Made by a program: the position numbers and the translations under genes. The notes under the pieces were generated by a model. That model searched no databases and was not told where the DNA came from. It worked only from the letters and a program-made list of their open reading frames with translations. DNA of 64,000 nucleotides from Acetobacter malorum (lineage in GTDB: Bacteria; Pseudomonadota; Alphaproteobacteria; Acetobacterales; Acetobacteraceae), in assembly GCF_001580615.1 (NCBI RefSeq), contig NZ_LHZC01000044.1, positions 36,026 through 100,025 on the forward strand, read 5' to 3'. Below, piece by piece: positions 56,071 to 63,933 of this stretch (its first letter is position 1; every line of letters starts with the position of its first letter).

Positions 56071-56822
56071 TGCCACATTTCCTCTCTATGGCTTTTGACC
56101 GGTCTGTAAGGGAGACGTCACCAGAAGGTCACCTGCGCATCAATCGCTGCATTCTGAGTGCTGCAACTGTATCACCTTATTTGGGCAAAGAGATTGTTGA
56201 TGGCGCGCGGCTGGGGTTTCGTCCTGACGTTATCTATCAGCTCTACCGTGACCCGCAGGCCCTCGCAAAAGCGGCTGATACAATGAATGGCAAGCCCATT
56301 CTGATGCAGCACCGCGCCGTTTCTTCAACTGATCATCCGGCAGATATCACGGTGGGTGCGGTTTCAGATGTCAGGTTTGAAAACCCGAACCTGATTGGTG
56401 CTCTGACCATCTGGGACCGTTCTGCCATCTCAGCCATTGAAAATGGCTCACAGCGCGGCGTTTCTGCTGGGTATCGGTACCGCGTCCAACCTGGCGCCGG
56501 CTTTATCAATGGCCAGAGATATGACGGCCGTATGGTTGATATCTCCTTCAATCACCTCGCCCTTGTTGCAGAGCCTCGCGTAACAACGGCGATCATTGGC
56601 GACTCTCTCCCGAAAGGAATGAAAGTGACAAACGGATACCCCCTGCAGAACAGGAGCGTTTCACAAATTCTGGAAGAACTGACCGCTGCCCCGCAGGAGA
56701 TTACCTCTTCAACCGCGATGGACAGCCTTGTGAGCCAGCGGTTTGCCGAGCGGCAAGAGCGAGAACGCAAAGCCTTTTCTGAACAGTTCCCCGAAGTTTC
56801 ACGTATTCAGGTGAAAGGATGA
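56070..56822 (+). CDS. DUF2213 prohead protease-like protein
   Basis: The 250-residue protein has the herpes-type S78/U9 protease pattern: His in QHRAVSSTDHPADI (residues 80-93), Ser132 in GVSAGYRYRV and NHLALVAEPR at 161-170, so the active site looks intact. In phages this enzyme cleaves scaffold and capsid protein during head maturation. It is shorter than fused protease-scaffold versions. The gene normally next to it, the major capsid protein, is missing here. Confidence 0.82.
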   Translation: MPHFLSMAFDRSVRETSPEGHLRINRCILSAATVSPYLGKEIVDGARLGFRPDVIYQLYRDPQALAKAADTMNGKPILMQHRAVSSTDHPADITVGAVSDVRFENPNLIGALTIWDRSAISAIENGSQRGVSAGYRYRVQPGAGFINGQRYDGRMVDISFNHLALVAEPRVTTAIIGDSLPKGMKVTNGYPLQNRSVSQILEELTAAPQEITSSTAMDSLVSQRFAERQERERKAFSEQFPEVSRIQVKG

Positions 56823-57502
56823 TGAAAATGAAAACATCACCAGTTCGCAAAAATCTTGCAGAGACCATTGCGAAAATTAAAGAGACAGAAGTCAGCCTTA
56901 CTAAAGTTGACACTGCTTACTGGAATGCGACCTCAACACGGGGCAGGCAAGAAAAGGCCCTCGAAGAGGCAAAAGAGAAAGTCCAGGAGGCCCATACTCG
57001 AAAAGCATCTTTGATGGCAGACCGGCTGTTGGGACAGAAAGTGACAGATGCCGATCCCGTCGATGCTGCAGAAGAAATGGAACGAGAAGCCCAGCTTTCT
57101 CTGCGCGAAACCGAGGCTGTCATTAATGAACTCAAACGCCGGAAGGGGCAGTTGGAAGAAGAAAGAGAGCGGCTTTCATTCAAAAGAAGCAATCTCATCA
57201 AAGAGGTGGTTTCCGAAAGCGCTGTTGCCATCCATCTGCACCGACAGGTTACAGACGCGGCAAAAACTCTCCTTGATGCAACCAAGAGCCTGAGGCTCCT
57301 ACGCGACCGTGGATGCCGGGTCCCTTACCCCGAAGAGCACAAACCCGCAGGCGATACGTTGGAGCGAATGGATACCTTCCCCTCTTCATGGGTAGAAAAC
57401 CGAATCCCCGGCGCGCTTCAGCTTGCGGCTCAGTGGGGGAATGCTCTGTCTGCTCTTGAAGAGGACGCTCTTTATCCCCTGCCTGGGGAGGGAAAAGCCT
57501 GA
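56819..57502 (+). CDS. coiled-coil protein at the element's right end
   Basis: The 227-residue protein is mostly coiled coil: heptad-like charged helix from about residue 10 to 145 (e.g. KETEVSLTKVDTAYWNATST, ELKRRKGQLEEERERLSF), then a Pro-rich C-terminal part. I recognise no family. It overlaps the protease gene by ATGA and could be a scaffold-like or capsid-interacting protein that lets the element use a helper head; that is speculation. Confidence 0.65.
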   Translation: MMKMKTSPVRKNLAETIAKIKETEVSLTKVDTAYWNATSTRGRQEKALEEAKEKVQEAHTRKASLMADRLLGQKVTDADPVDAAEEMEREAQLSLRETEAVINELKRRKGQLEEERERLSFKRSNLIKEVVSESAVAIHLHRQVTDAAKTLLDATKSLRLLRDRGCRVPYPEEHKPAGDTLERMDTFPSSWVENRIPGALQLAAQWGNALSALEEDALYPLPGEGKA

Positions 57503-57628
57503 TGGGTGTCAAAATTACTGGCACCGATTCGAGGCTAAAAACAGATGCTTTCGCACCATGACACGTGCCTTAATGGCAGGCTTAGCCCTACGCCAGAAGC
57601 ATAGCAGGTATCGAAATCTTTATGAGGG
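57503..57628. other. short region between the last element gene and attR
   Basis: A 19-codon frame (MGVKITGTDSRLKTDAFAP) starts at 57501 by TGATG overlap with the preceding gene but stops at once; a second 25-codon frame follows at 57558. They may be the broken start of a lost gene. Nothing else is visible. Confidence 0.35.
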
Positions 57629-57712
57629 GTTTTAAGAGGGGTACGGAAACCCGACACTCTTAAAAATCTAATCATTTCAAAGGATTAGGAAGGGGAACTG
57701 GTGGAGCCAATC
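57629..57712. repeat. attR: right direct repeat overlapping tRNA-Ala 3' end
   Basis: Partner of the repeat at 43639-43723. The 18-bp identical core is 57695-57712. Left of the core is TTTTAAGAG...CTCTTAAAA (57631-57664), shared in form with the left copy, and CTAATC/GATTAG (57667-57672, 57683-57688), which on the minus strand is followed by ATTTTTA and could terminate the tRNA transcript. Confidence 0.88.
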
Positions 57713-57774
57713 GGGATCGAACCGACGACCTCCTGAATGCCATTCAGGCGCTCTCCCAACTGAGCTATGGCCCC
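57699..57774 (-). tRNA. tRNA-Ala (anticodon GGC), integration target
   Basis: The 76-base gene has acceptor GGGGCCA paired with TGGCTCC (one G-U), encoded ACCA, anticodon stem CCTGA/TCAGG with loop ATGGCAT (anticodon GGC), and a standard TTCGATCC T-loop. Its 3' end is the core of the element attachment site and is restored intact after integration. Confidence 0.96.
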
Positions 57775-57858
57775 ACACTGTTCCAGTCAGGCCACGGTGA
57801 CGTGGCTTGCTTGTGCACGCCTGATACAAGACGATTCCAAGGCTGACAAGTCCCTATT

Positions 57859-58491
57859 TTACGAAAACAGCACCCCCATCTCCCGCAACCCTTCCAGCAG
57901 CGGCAAAAGAGGGAGGCCCAGAATGGCTGTCTGATCCCCCTCCATCCTAGCAAACAGATGCAGGCCGGGTCCTTCAATCCGGTAGGCGCCAACGGAATAG
58001 AGACACTCTTCCCCTTCCTCCGCCAGATAGGCCTCCAGAAACGCATCAGAAAAGGTTCGCATGGTCAGGTTGGGCTCAGAGACATGCTGCCACAGCACCT
58101 GGCCGTTTCGGCACACCACCACCGCCGTATGCAGCGTATGCGTTTGCCCTCTTAAAGAGAGAAGCTGCTTCCGGGCCGCGTTCAGGTCCGCAGGTTTGTC
58201 ATACCAGTCCCCTTTGCAGGAGAGCATCTGGTCCGCACCAATCACAAATGCATCGGCACAGGAGACGGAAAGCGCTTTGGCTTCCGCCAGACGGAGGGCA
58301 ACGGTTTGGGGTGCAGCGCCTTCCGCACGGCCTGCTCTTTTAAGAGGCTCTTCATCCACGGAGGATGAGAGGACGGAAAACGTCAGTCCGGCATTTTCCA
58401 GAAGCGTGCGACGAATGGCTGAACCACTCGCCAGAACCAGTTTATGGCGCGAGTCCTGTATTGGAGGCGGTTTGAGTACTAAATCTGACAC
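57859..58491 (-). CDS. maf: Maf-family nucleoside triphosphate pyrophosphatase
   Basis: The 210-residue protein has LVLASGSAIRRTLLENAGL (residues 18-36, the LASxSxRR motif), GADQML and YDKPAD, as in Maf proteins that hydrolyse modified or canonical dNTP/UTP. Alphaproteobacterial genomes often carry a maf gene close to the origin and hemE, which is the case here. It reads away from hemE across the candidate oriC. Confidence 0.9.
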   Translation of the reverse strand: MSDLVLKPPPIQDSRHKLVLASGSAIRRTLLENAGLTFSVLSSSVDEEPLKRAGRAEGAAPQTVALRLAEAKALSVSCADAFVIGADQMLSCKGDWYDKPADLNAARKQLLSLRGQTHTLHTAVVVCRNGQVLWQHVSEPNLTMRTFSDAFLEAYLAEEGEECLYSVGAYRIEGPGLHLFARMEGDQTAILGLPLLPLLEGLREMGVLFS

Positions 58492-58859
58492 GAAAGCGAG
58501 TCTCTTTCAGGTACTAAGCAATAAGGGGGCTGTGAGTACTCTCCTGAGTACCGGGGTACATGTGGATTGTACGGCGATCATGACAAGCACGTACCGAGTA
58601 CCGTGCACAACTCGCAAGAGTCATGAACCGGTGAGTTGTACACAGCCTCATTTGGGTACAATCTGGATAACTCTAAAAACCTTAGCATTTCCAACGGTCT
58701 GTAATCTGTACACAGTGTGGGAAAGATGGGGTACATTTTTGGAATGGTGGGTACCCCGTCATCCACAGTACCCTTTAACCTCTAAATCCATTTCTATTCT
58801 TTTATTTTATATTTTAGGACCGTGGACAGGTTGGACAAAGACGTGCAGGACTTCAGGCC
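58476..58859. other. oriC: candidate chromosomal origin of replication (oriC)
   Basis: The region between maf and hemE matches the position of many alphaproteobacterial origins. It contains near-consensus DnaA boxes TGTGGATTG (58561), TCTGGATAA (58662) and TCATCCACA (58759), an AT-rich tract (58772-58818) fit for unwinding, and GANTC sites at 58451, 58498 and 58618. Fourteen GTAC tetramers lie at 58476, 58511, 58536, 58548, 58556, 58569, 58591, 58598, 58638, 58656, 58708, 58731, 58751 and 58768. Genes run mainly away from it on both sides. Confidence 0.75.
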
Positions 58860-59942
58860 ATGATCAGCAAGACAGAAATCCCCCCCTCCAAACGCCTGCT
58901 CAGAACATTGAACGGTGAGGCTGTCTGGCCACCGCCAATGTGGCTGATGCGACAGGCAGGACGTTTCCTTCCCGAATTCCGGGCCATGCGTGCCAGAGCA
59001 GATTTCCTGACACGCTGCATGACACCGGATATTGCGACAGAGCTGACCTTGCAGCCTATCCGTCGCTTTGGGATGGATGGCGCCATTCTGTTCTCCGATA
59101 TTCTCATTCTGCCCTGGGCTATGGGGCAGTCGCTTGAGTTTGTTGAAGGCACAGGCCCGGTTCTGGGTGCGATCCGCAGTGAAGCCGATCTCGCAAAACT
59201 TGACCCGGCGCGCATTGCAGAGGTGACAGCCCCTGTTCTGGAAACATTGTCCCGCCTGAATGGTATCCTGAACGGACCTGACGATATTGGCGTTGCAAAA
59301 GGTGGTGCGACAACACTGCTCGGCTTCACCGGCTCTCCCTTCACCGTCGCTTGCTACATGGTGGAAGGTGGCGGTTCGCGTGAATTCGCTATTACACGCA
59401 CCATGGCATTTTCCGAACCCGCTCTGTTTGACCGGCTTATGGCGCTGTTAACGGAACAGACCGCAACCTATCTGTGTGCGCAGATTGAAGCGGGCGCTGA
59501 AGCGGTCATGCTGTTTGATTCCTGGGCGGGCCTTCTCTCACCAGCAGAATTCCGCAAACATGTCATCGCCCCAACGCGGCAGATCGTGCAGACCATTAAA
59601 GCCCGTTACCCCTCCGTGCGTGTGATCGGTTTCCCGCGTCTTGGTGGCGTAATGGTTGCGGAATATGCGCGTGAAACTGGCGTAGATGTTCTGGCACTCG
59701 ATACCGGAGCAGATTTTGCAACGGTGCGCAGCATGGTGCCGGAGCATGTTGCTCTGCAGGGTAATCTGGACCCTGTTGCTGTTTTGGCGGGTGGTGAAGC
59801 CATGCGGCGTGAAGCTCTGGCTGTGCGGAATGCTGGCCGTGGCCGGGCTCACGTTTTCAATCTCGGTCATGGCGTTCTGCCGCAGACGCCCGTTGAGCAT
59901 GTGGCAGATCTGGTCAAAACAGTGCGGGAGACAGAATTATGA
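58860..59942 (+). CDS. hemE: uroporphyrinogen decarboxylase
   Basis: The enzyme decarboxylates uroporphyrinogen III to coproporphyrinogen III in heme synthesis. The 360-residue protein has the N-terminal signature WLMRQAGR (residues 28-35) and a second signature GFTGSPFTVACYM. It is the first gene right of the candidate origin and overlaps the HAD gene by ATGA. Confidence 0.97.
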   Translation: MISKTEIPPSKRLLRTLNGEAVWPPPMWLMRQAGRFLPEFRAMRARADFLTRCMTPDIATELTLQPIRRFGMDGAILFSDILILPWAMGQSLEFVEGTGPVLGAIRSEADLAKLDPARIAEVTAPVLETLSRLNGILNGPDDIGVAKGGATTLLGFTGSPFTVACYMVEGGGSREFAITRTMAFSEPALFDRLMALLTEQTATYLCAQIEAGAEAVMLFDSWAGLLSPAEFRKHVIAPTRQIVQTIKARYPSVRVIGFPRLGGVMVAEYARETGVDVLALDTGADFATVRSMVPEHVALQGNLDPVAVLAGGEAMRREALAVRNAGRGRAHVFNLGHGVLPQTPVEHVADLVKTVRETEL

Positions 59943-60631
59943 CACAGGCTTTAGCGCTTTCTCCTGAAGGACAGCTGAAACTTGTCATTTTCGATTGTGA
60001 TGGTGTGCTGGTTGATAGTGAGCAGACCTGTTGCCGGATCAGCGCGGAAGAAGCCCGCGCTGCTGGCCTGAATATTCCGGCAGAAAAAGCGGTTGATGAA
60101 TTTTCCGGCATGGCGCTGCCGGAAATTCAAAAAGATATTGAAAAGAAAACCGGAAAATCTCTTGGTTCTGACTGGGCTAATCGTGTTCAGAAACGCTTTG
60201 TCGAGGCCATGAAGAAGGGGGTGGAGCCGATTGATGGTGTCCACGCTATGCTTGATGGCGTGAAAAAACTCGGTCTGCCGGTGCGTGTTGGTTCGAATTC
60301 CTCTGTTGAGGAAATGGATGCAAAATTCATAGCTACCGATATGACACACTATTTTACAAACCGGGTTCATTCTGCACGCGATATGGGCGTGCCAAAACCA
60401 CGCCCGGATGTGTATCTGCACGCCGCTGAGCAGGAAGGTGTTTCTCCTGCAAACTGCGTTGTGCTGGAAGATAGCAATACCGGCGCACGGGCTGCAGTCG
60501 ATGCCGGGATGATGTGTGTTCTGCTCCGTCCTGGTTCTGAACCCGTGCCGGAGTGGCCAAACCTTGTCCGCATCCGTCATCTTTCAGAGTTCGTGCCGCT
60601 TTTACAAAAAGCCTTGCAGAGTCAGGGATAA
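59939..60631 (+). CDS. HAD-superfamily hydrolase
   Basis: The 230-residue phosphatase has nucleophile Asp19 and Asp21 in FDCDGVLVDSE, Ser in VGSNSS, Lys in GVPKPRPDVY and VLEDSNTGARAA: all four HAD motifs. The subgroup resembles the YcjU/beta-phosphoglucomutase-like phosphatases. It overlaps hemE by four bases and is followed by hemJ; substrate unknown, possibly a housekeeping sugar or pyridoxal phosphate. Confidence 0.9.
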   Translation: MTQALALSPEGQLKLVIFDCDGVLVDSEQTCCRISAEEARAAGLNIPAEKAVDEFSGMALPEIQKDIEKKTGKSLGSDWANRVQKRFVEAMKKGVEPIDGVHAMLDGVKKLGLPVRVGSNSSVEEMDAKFIATDMTHYFTNRVHSARDMGVPKPRPDVYLHAAEQEGVSPANCVVLEDSNTGARAAVDAGMMCVLLRPGSEPVPEWPNLVRIRHLSEFVPLLQKALQSQG

Positions 60632-60636
60632 AAATC

Positions 60637-61089
60637 ATGACCTTTGACGCTCTTCTGCCTTGGGTGCGCTGGATTCTGGCGTTTCACGTCATGTCTGTCA
60701 TGGCGTGGATGGCCGGATTGTTCTATCTGCCACGTTTGTTTGTCTATCACTGTCAGGTGCAGGTCGGGTCAGAAGAGAGTGAGCGGTTCAAGATCATGGA
60801 GCGCAGATTGCTGCGGGCCATTATGAACCCTGCCATGTTTGCCAGTCTGCTGTTTGGCGTAATTCTCGTCTTAACGCCCGGAAGCGTGGACTGGCACGCA
60901 GGCTGGTGGCATTCAAAACTTGCAGCCGTTATCGGCATGTTTGCGTTTCATGGATTTTGTTCCCGCTGGCGGCGAGAATTTGCGGAAGACCGGAACCAGC
61001 ATGCTGAACGGTTTTACCGTATGGCGAATGAAGTGCCGACAGTCCTGATGATGATCATTGTGATCATGGTGATTGTTCGCCCATTCTGA
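60637..61089 (+). CDS. hemJ: protoporphyrinogen IX oxidase HemJ
   Basis: The 150-residue membrane protein has four helices, an N-terminal WILAFHVMSVMAWMAGLFYL with the conserved His17, and WWHSKLAAVIGMFAFHGF with Lys and His, the HemJ family pattern. It oxidises protoporphyrinogen IX to protoporphyrin IX. The ATG at 60637, 5 bases after the HAD stop, is the start; the upstream frame overlaps the HAD gene and is spurious. Its position with hemE supports the role. Confidence 0.92.
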   Translation: MTFDALLPWVRWILAFHVMSVMAWMAGLFYLPRLFVYHCQVQVGSEESERFKIMERRLLRAIMNPAMFASLLFGVILVLTPGSVDWHAGWWHSKLAAVIGMFAFHGFCSRWRREFAEDRNQHAERFYRMANEVPTVLMMIIVIMVIVRPF

Positions 61090-61095
61090 ATAATC

Positions 61096-61170
61096 AAAAA
61101 AAAGGCCCCTGATCCTGCTTTGCAAAGAGCCGATAATTGCGGCTTCAACAAACAGGTTCAGGAGCCAGAT
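61096..61170 (-). ncRNA. structured three-way-junction terminator or small RNA
   Basis: On the minus strand GGC/GCC, CCTGA/TCAGG and CCTG/CAGG arms (61104-61117 with 61153-61166) form a long outer stem, with an inner hairpin AGCCG/CGGCT (61128-61132, 61140-61144) and a small GC-loop at 61117-61123. Eight A just before it on the plus strand become a T-run on the minus strand, so it ends like an intrinsic terminator. It may end the Nudix gene transcript or be a separate small RNA. Confidence 0.5.
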
Positions 61171-61329
61171 ACGATAAAATTCTGATAAAAATAATCGTTA
61201 TAAACCAGAATTTTTCATGACATTAGAACGAACATACTCATAAAAACCCTTTAGAATTGAATAGATTTTTCTATATATAATTTTTGTGAATAAATTAAGA
61301 AAACTACCATCAGTCGGGTTATTCTCTTT

Positions 61330-61908
61330 TTAAATCAATGCCTGAGCACGCAGCAGGCCGAAGGCTGAAAGCGTGACCATGCAGGTGATCTCGTTCTTAC
61401 GGATCATCTCCTCCACTTCTTCCAGTAAAAGCGTGTGGCAGGTCATATCCTGTTCCGTCTCTTCCCGCGCGCTGGGGCCTTGCGTCAGGCCGGTCGCCAG
61501 ATAGACGTGCCCTTTTTGCGTGGTGAACCCGGCTCCCTGATACATGACGCCGGCATGATGCAGGGTTTTAGCAATCAGCCCTGTCTCTTCCTGTAATTCG
61601 CCCGCAGCCAAAGCCTCTGGTGCGGCATCGGGTTGCTCTTCCCACATGCCCATGGGCAATTCCCACAGGCGTTTGCCAATCGGATATCGATACTGGTTGA
61701 CCAGTGTAACGGTGCGGCGCCCGTCTTCGGTCTCTCCCAGCGGCAGGATAACAACAAATTGACCGCGCTCGACCACCCCATAGAGCCCATCTTTGCCATT
61801 AGGCCGCCGAATGATGTCTTCCCTTACGCGGGTCCATGGGTTTTCATAGGCAATACGGGAAGAAAGCGTGACATATCCGCCAGCGTCAGGAAGAGGCTTC
61901 GTCATCAA
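61330..61908 (-). CDS. Nudix hydrolase (ADP-ribose pyrophosphatase-like)
   Basis: The 192-residue protein has an N-terminal beta region (ENPWTRVREDIIRRPNGK), typical of ADP-sugar pyrophosphatases, and a Nudix box from GMWEEQ to GELQEETGL. The box's usual Arg before Glu-Leu is Gly, while the catalytic Glu residues of EExGL remain. VYLATGL near residue 135 also fits. It may cleave ADP-ribose or related nucleotide sugars. It ends toward the structured RNA region and the hemJ 3' end. Confidence 0.85.
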   Translation of the reverse strand: MMTKPLPDAGGYVTLSSRIAYENPWTRVREDIIRRPNGKDGLYGVVERGQFVVILPLGETEDGRRTVTLVNQYRYPIGKRLWELPMGMWEEQPDAAPEALAAGELQEETGLIAKTLHHAGVMYQGAGFTTQKGHVYLATGLTQGPSAREETEQDMTCHTLLLEEVEEMIRKNEITCMVTLSAFGLLRAQALI

Positions 61909-61975
61909 ACGGGTCTTTCATCTGGAAATAGGGTCTTAAGCGCGATTTATAGCATCATTTTTTGAGGAATGTTTC

Positions 61976-63181
61976 ATGTCGGAAGGGGCTGTCCGCACGT
62001 CCTCGGTTACGTTTGTCATTCTGGCCGTCGTGGTTTTTACGTTGTTTTGTTACACGGATATCGGCCTGCAAATGGCGGTGGTGCCCCTGTTTGTGCGGGA
62101 AAAACTCGGCTTCAGTTCCGCCATGGCCGGGTTTGCCGTCTCTGTTCAGTATCTGGCGACCTTTGCCTCGCGTATTGGGGCAGGCAAACGGATTGATACA
62201 GGTGGCCCTAAGCGTGTGGTGCTGATGGGCCTGAGCACTGGTGTCCTCTCCGGCCTGCTGCTGGTAGCGGCTGCTCTGCTGGTGTCCTGGCCGCTTCTTT
62301 CCCTGCTGTTTGTGCTCGCTGGCCGGATTGCCCTGGGGGTTGCGGAAAGCTGGGTGGCAACGGCGGTCATTGTCTGGAACATCCGCAGGGCAGGGGTCAG
62401 CAGAACAGCTCAGGTCATTTCCTGGAATGGTGTGTGTTCCTATGGTGGCATAGCTTTGGGCGCTCCCATTGCCACGATGATCTACCATGGCATTTCCCTC
62501 CCCGTGCTGGGCGGTTTTGCGGGGGTTGGGCTGCTCTCTGCTGTGCTAATGGGGGTGGGTATCCCATTAGCTCTGCGTCAGCCTTCTGTGCCCCCTCTGG
62601 CGGCGGGAAAGCAGCCATCGTTTTTCACGGTGTTAGGGCTTGTGCTGCCTTATGGGCTGGCGCTTGCGGCGGGGTCAGTCGGCTTTGGGGCTATTTCTGC
62701 TTTGCTGGCCCTGTATTTTTCTGATCAGAACTGGAGCGGGGCTGCGTTCGCGCTGGCTCTGTTCGGGCTTACTTTTGTGCTGACGCGTTTTGTTTTCACG
62801 CGGCAGATTGCCAAACATGGCGGAAACAGTGTGGCGATTGTCTCCCTGTTTGTGGAGGCTCTGGGTCTGTTTGTGCTGGCCTTTGGTCATAGCGCCGCGT
62901 GGGCGGATGCCGGAGCGGCTTTGACCGGGGCCGGGTTTTCTCTGGTGTTTCCTGCGCTGGGTGTGGGCGCTGTGGCGCAGACCGGGCCGGAGAGCAAAGG
63001 GGCGGCCATCGGTGCCTTTTCGGTCTGTCTGGACATCGCGATTGGCGTTTCAGGACCCCTGCTGGGGCTGATGATCCCGCTTTGGGGCTACGGAGCCGTC
63101 TTTCAGGCCGCCGCTCTCATCAGCCTTATCGGCGTTGTGCTGTGTGTTCTGCTCAAAAAACAGACCCGGCTTGCTCGCTGA
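61976..63181 (+). CDS. MFS transporter, YhhS/YfcJ type
   Basis: The 401-residue transporter has twelve hydrophobic segments. QMAVVPLFVREKLGFSSAMAG and the loop RIGAGKRIDTGGPKRVV after helix 2 match the YhhS/YfcJ group of putative sugar or small-molecule exporters. It is divergent from the Nudix gene. Substrate unknown. Confidence 0.88.
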   Translation: MSEGAVRTSSVTFVILAVVVFTLFCYTDIGLQMAVVPLFVREKLGFSSAMAGFAVSVQYLATFASRIGAGKRIDTGGPKRVVLMGLSTGVLSGLLLVAAALLVSWPLLSLLFVLAGRIALGVAESWVATAVIVWNIRRAGVSRTAQVISWNGVCSYGGIALGAPIATMIYHGISLPVLGGFAGVGLLSAVLMGVGIPLALRQPSVPPLAAGKQPSFFTVLGLVLPYGLALAAGSVGFGAISALLALYFSDQNWSGAAFALALFGLTFVLTRFVFTRQIAKHGGNSVAIVSLFVEALGLFVLAFGHSAAWADAGAALTGAGFSLVFPALGVGAVAQTGPESKGAAIGAFSVCLDIAIGVSGPLLGLMIPLWGYGAVFQAAALISLIGVVLCVLLKKQTRLAR

Positions 63182-63269
63182 AGCAGTCTCGTAAAGATTT
63201 TCCGTCCTGTATCCACCGTGAAAACACGGTATGGTTTTTTGCTTACTGAGAAAGAAGGAGAAGGACCGC

Positions 63270-63854
63270 ATGCCCTCTACCCTGAACGCCGTTGCCGTTT
63301 TCTGTGGCTCTCGCTTTGGGAAAAGCCCGCTCTACAAACAGGCCGCGCAAAATGTGGGCCAGACATTGGCACAGGCTGGCATCCGTCTGGTGTATGGCGG
63401 TGGGGCACATGGGCTGATGGGCGTTGTGGCAGATGCCACTTTGTCCGCAGGTGGCGCGGTAACCGGCGTGATTCCCGATTTTCTGGAAAGCCGGGAGAAA
63501 ATGCACGAGGGCGTGGCGGAACTGATTGTTACGGACTCGATGCACACCCGGAAGCAGATCATGTTCTCACGGGCAGACGCGTTCTGGATTCTGCCGGGCG
63601 GCTTTGGCACGTTTGATGAGATGATGGAAATTCTGACCTGGAAGCAACTGGGCCGACACAGCAAACCGATTATTCTGATTAACGTGGAAAACTGGGCGGA
63701 TACGCTCCTTGCCGCACTCAATGCTGCCGTGGAGCAGGGCTTTGCCGCCCCCACCGCCCGGGCCATGATTGAGTGTGTACCGGATGTTGAAACCGCTCTG
63801 GCGCACTCTCAGAGCGCTGAAAAAACAGATCGGGTGGCTGTTGAACAGCTTTGA
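63270..63854 (+). CDS. LOG-family (TIGR00730) cytokinin riboside monophosphate phosphoribohydrolase-like protein
   Basis: The 194-residue Rossmann protein has VYGGGAHGLMG, SMHTRKQIM (90-98) and the hallmark PGGFGTFDEMMEILTW (109-124). Relatives hydrolyse nucleoside 5'-monophosphates to free bases. The ATG at 63270 has an AAGGAGAAGG site; the longer frame is not needed. A weak hairpin (63859-63866 with 63873-63880) follows. Confidence 0.9.
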   Translation: MPSTLNAVAVFCGSRFGKSPLYKQAAQNVGQTLAQAGIRLVYGGGAHGLMGVVADATLSAGGAVTGVIPDFLESREKMHEGVAELIVTDSMHTRKQIMFSRADAFWILPGGFGTFDEMMEILTWKQLGRHSKPIILINVENWADTLLAALNAAVEQGFAAPTARAMIECVPDVETALAHSQSAEKTDRVAVEQL

Positions 63855-63858
63855 TCCT

Positions 63859-63884
63859 GCAGAGAATTACACTTCTCTGCGTTT
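63859..63884 (+). terminator. possible terminator after the LOG-family gene
   Basis: GCAGAGAA (63859-63866) pairs with TTCTCTGC (63873-63880), followed by GTTTC. The T-tract is short. Confidence 0.4.
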
Positions 63885-63933
63885 CAGCTCTTGCTAAGAT
63901 GGCCTGAGAGCGGTATAGCCCGCTCACGGTCAT

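Larger units (their letters stand above)
43639..57712. mobile_element. integrated phage satellite-like element at tRNA-Ala(GGC)
   Basis: The 14.07-kb element is bounded by imperfect ~85-bp direct repeats. Content in order: integrase, VapBC45-like toxin-antitoxin pair, rusA, repressor with divergent early operon, a possible immunity RNA, AlpA-like regulator, primase-polymerase and P4-type helicase, serine recombinase, small and large terminase, DUF2213 prohead protease, coiled-coil protein. Portal, capsid, head-tail, tail and lysis genes are absent. All genes look intact and many overlap by ATGA, which argues against random decay. The size and the int-AlpA-primase-terminase order recall P4/PICI satellites. 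Confidence 0.85.
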
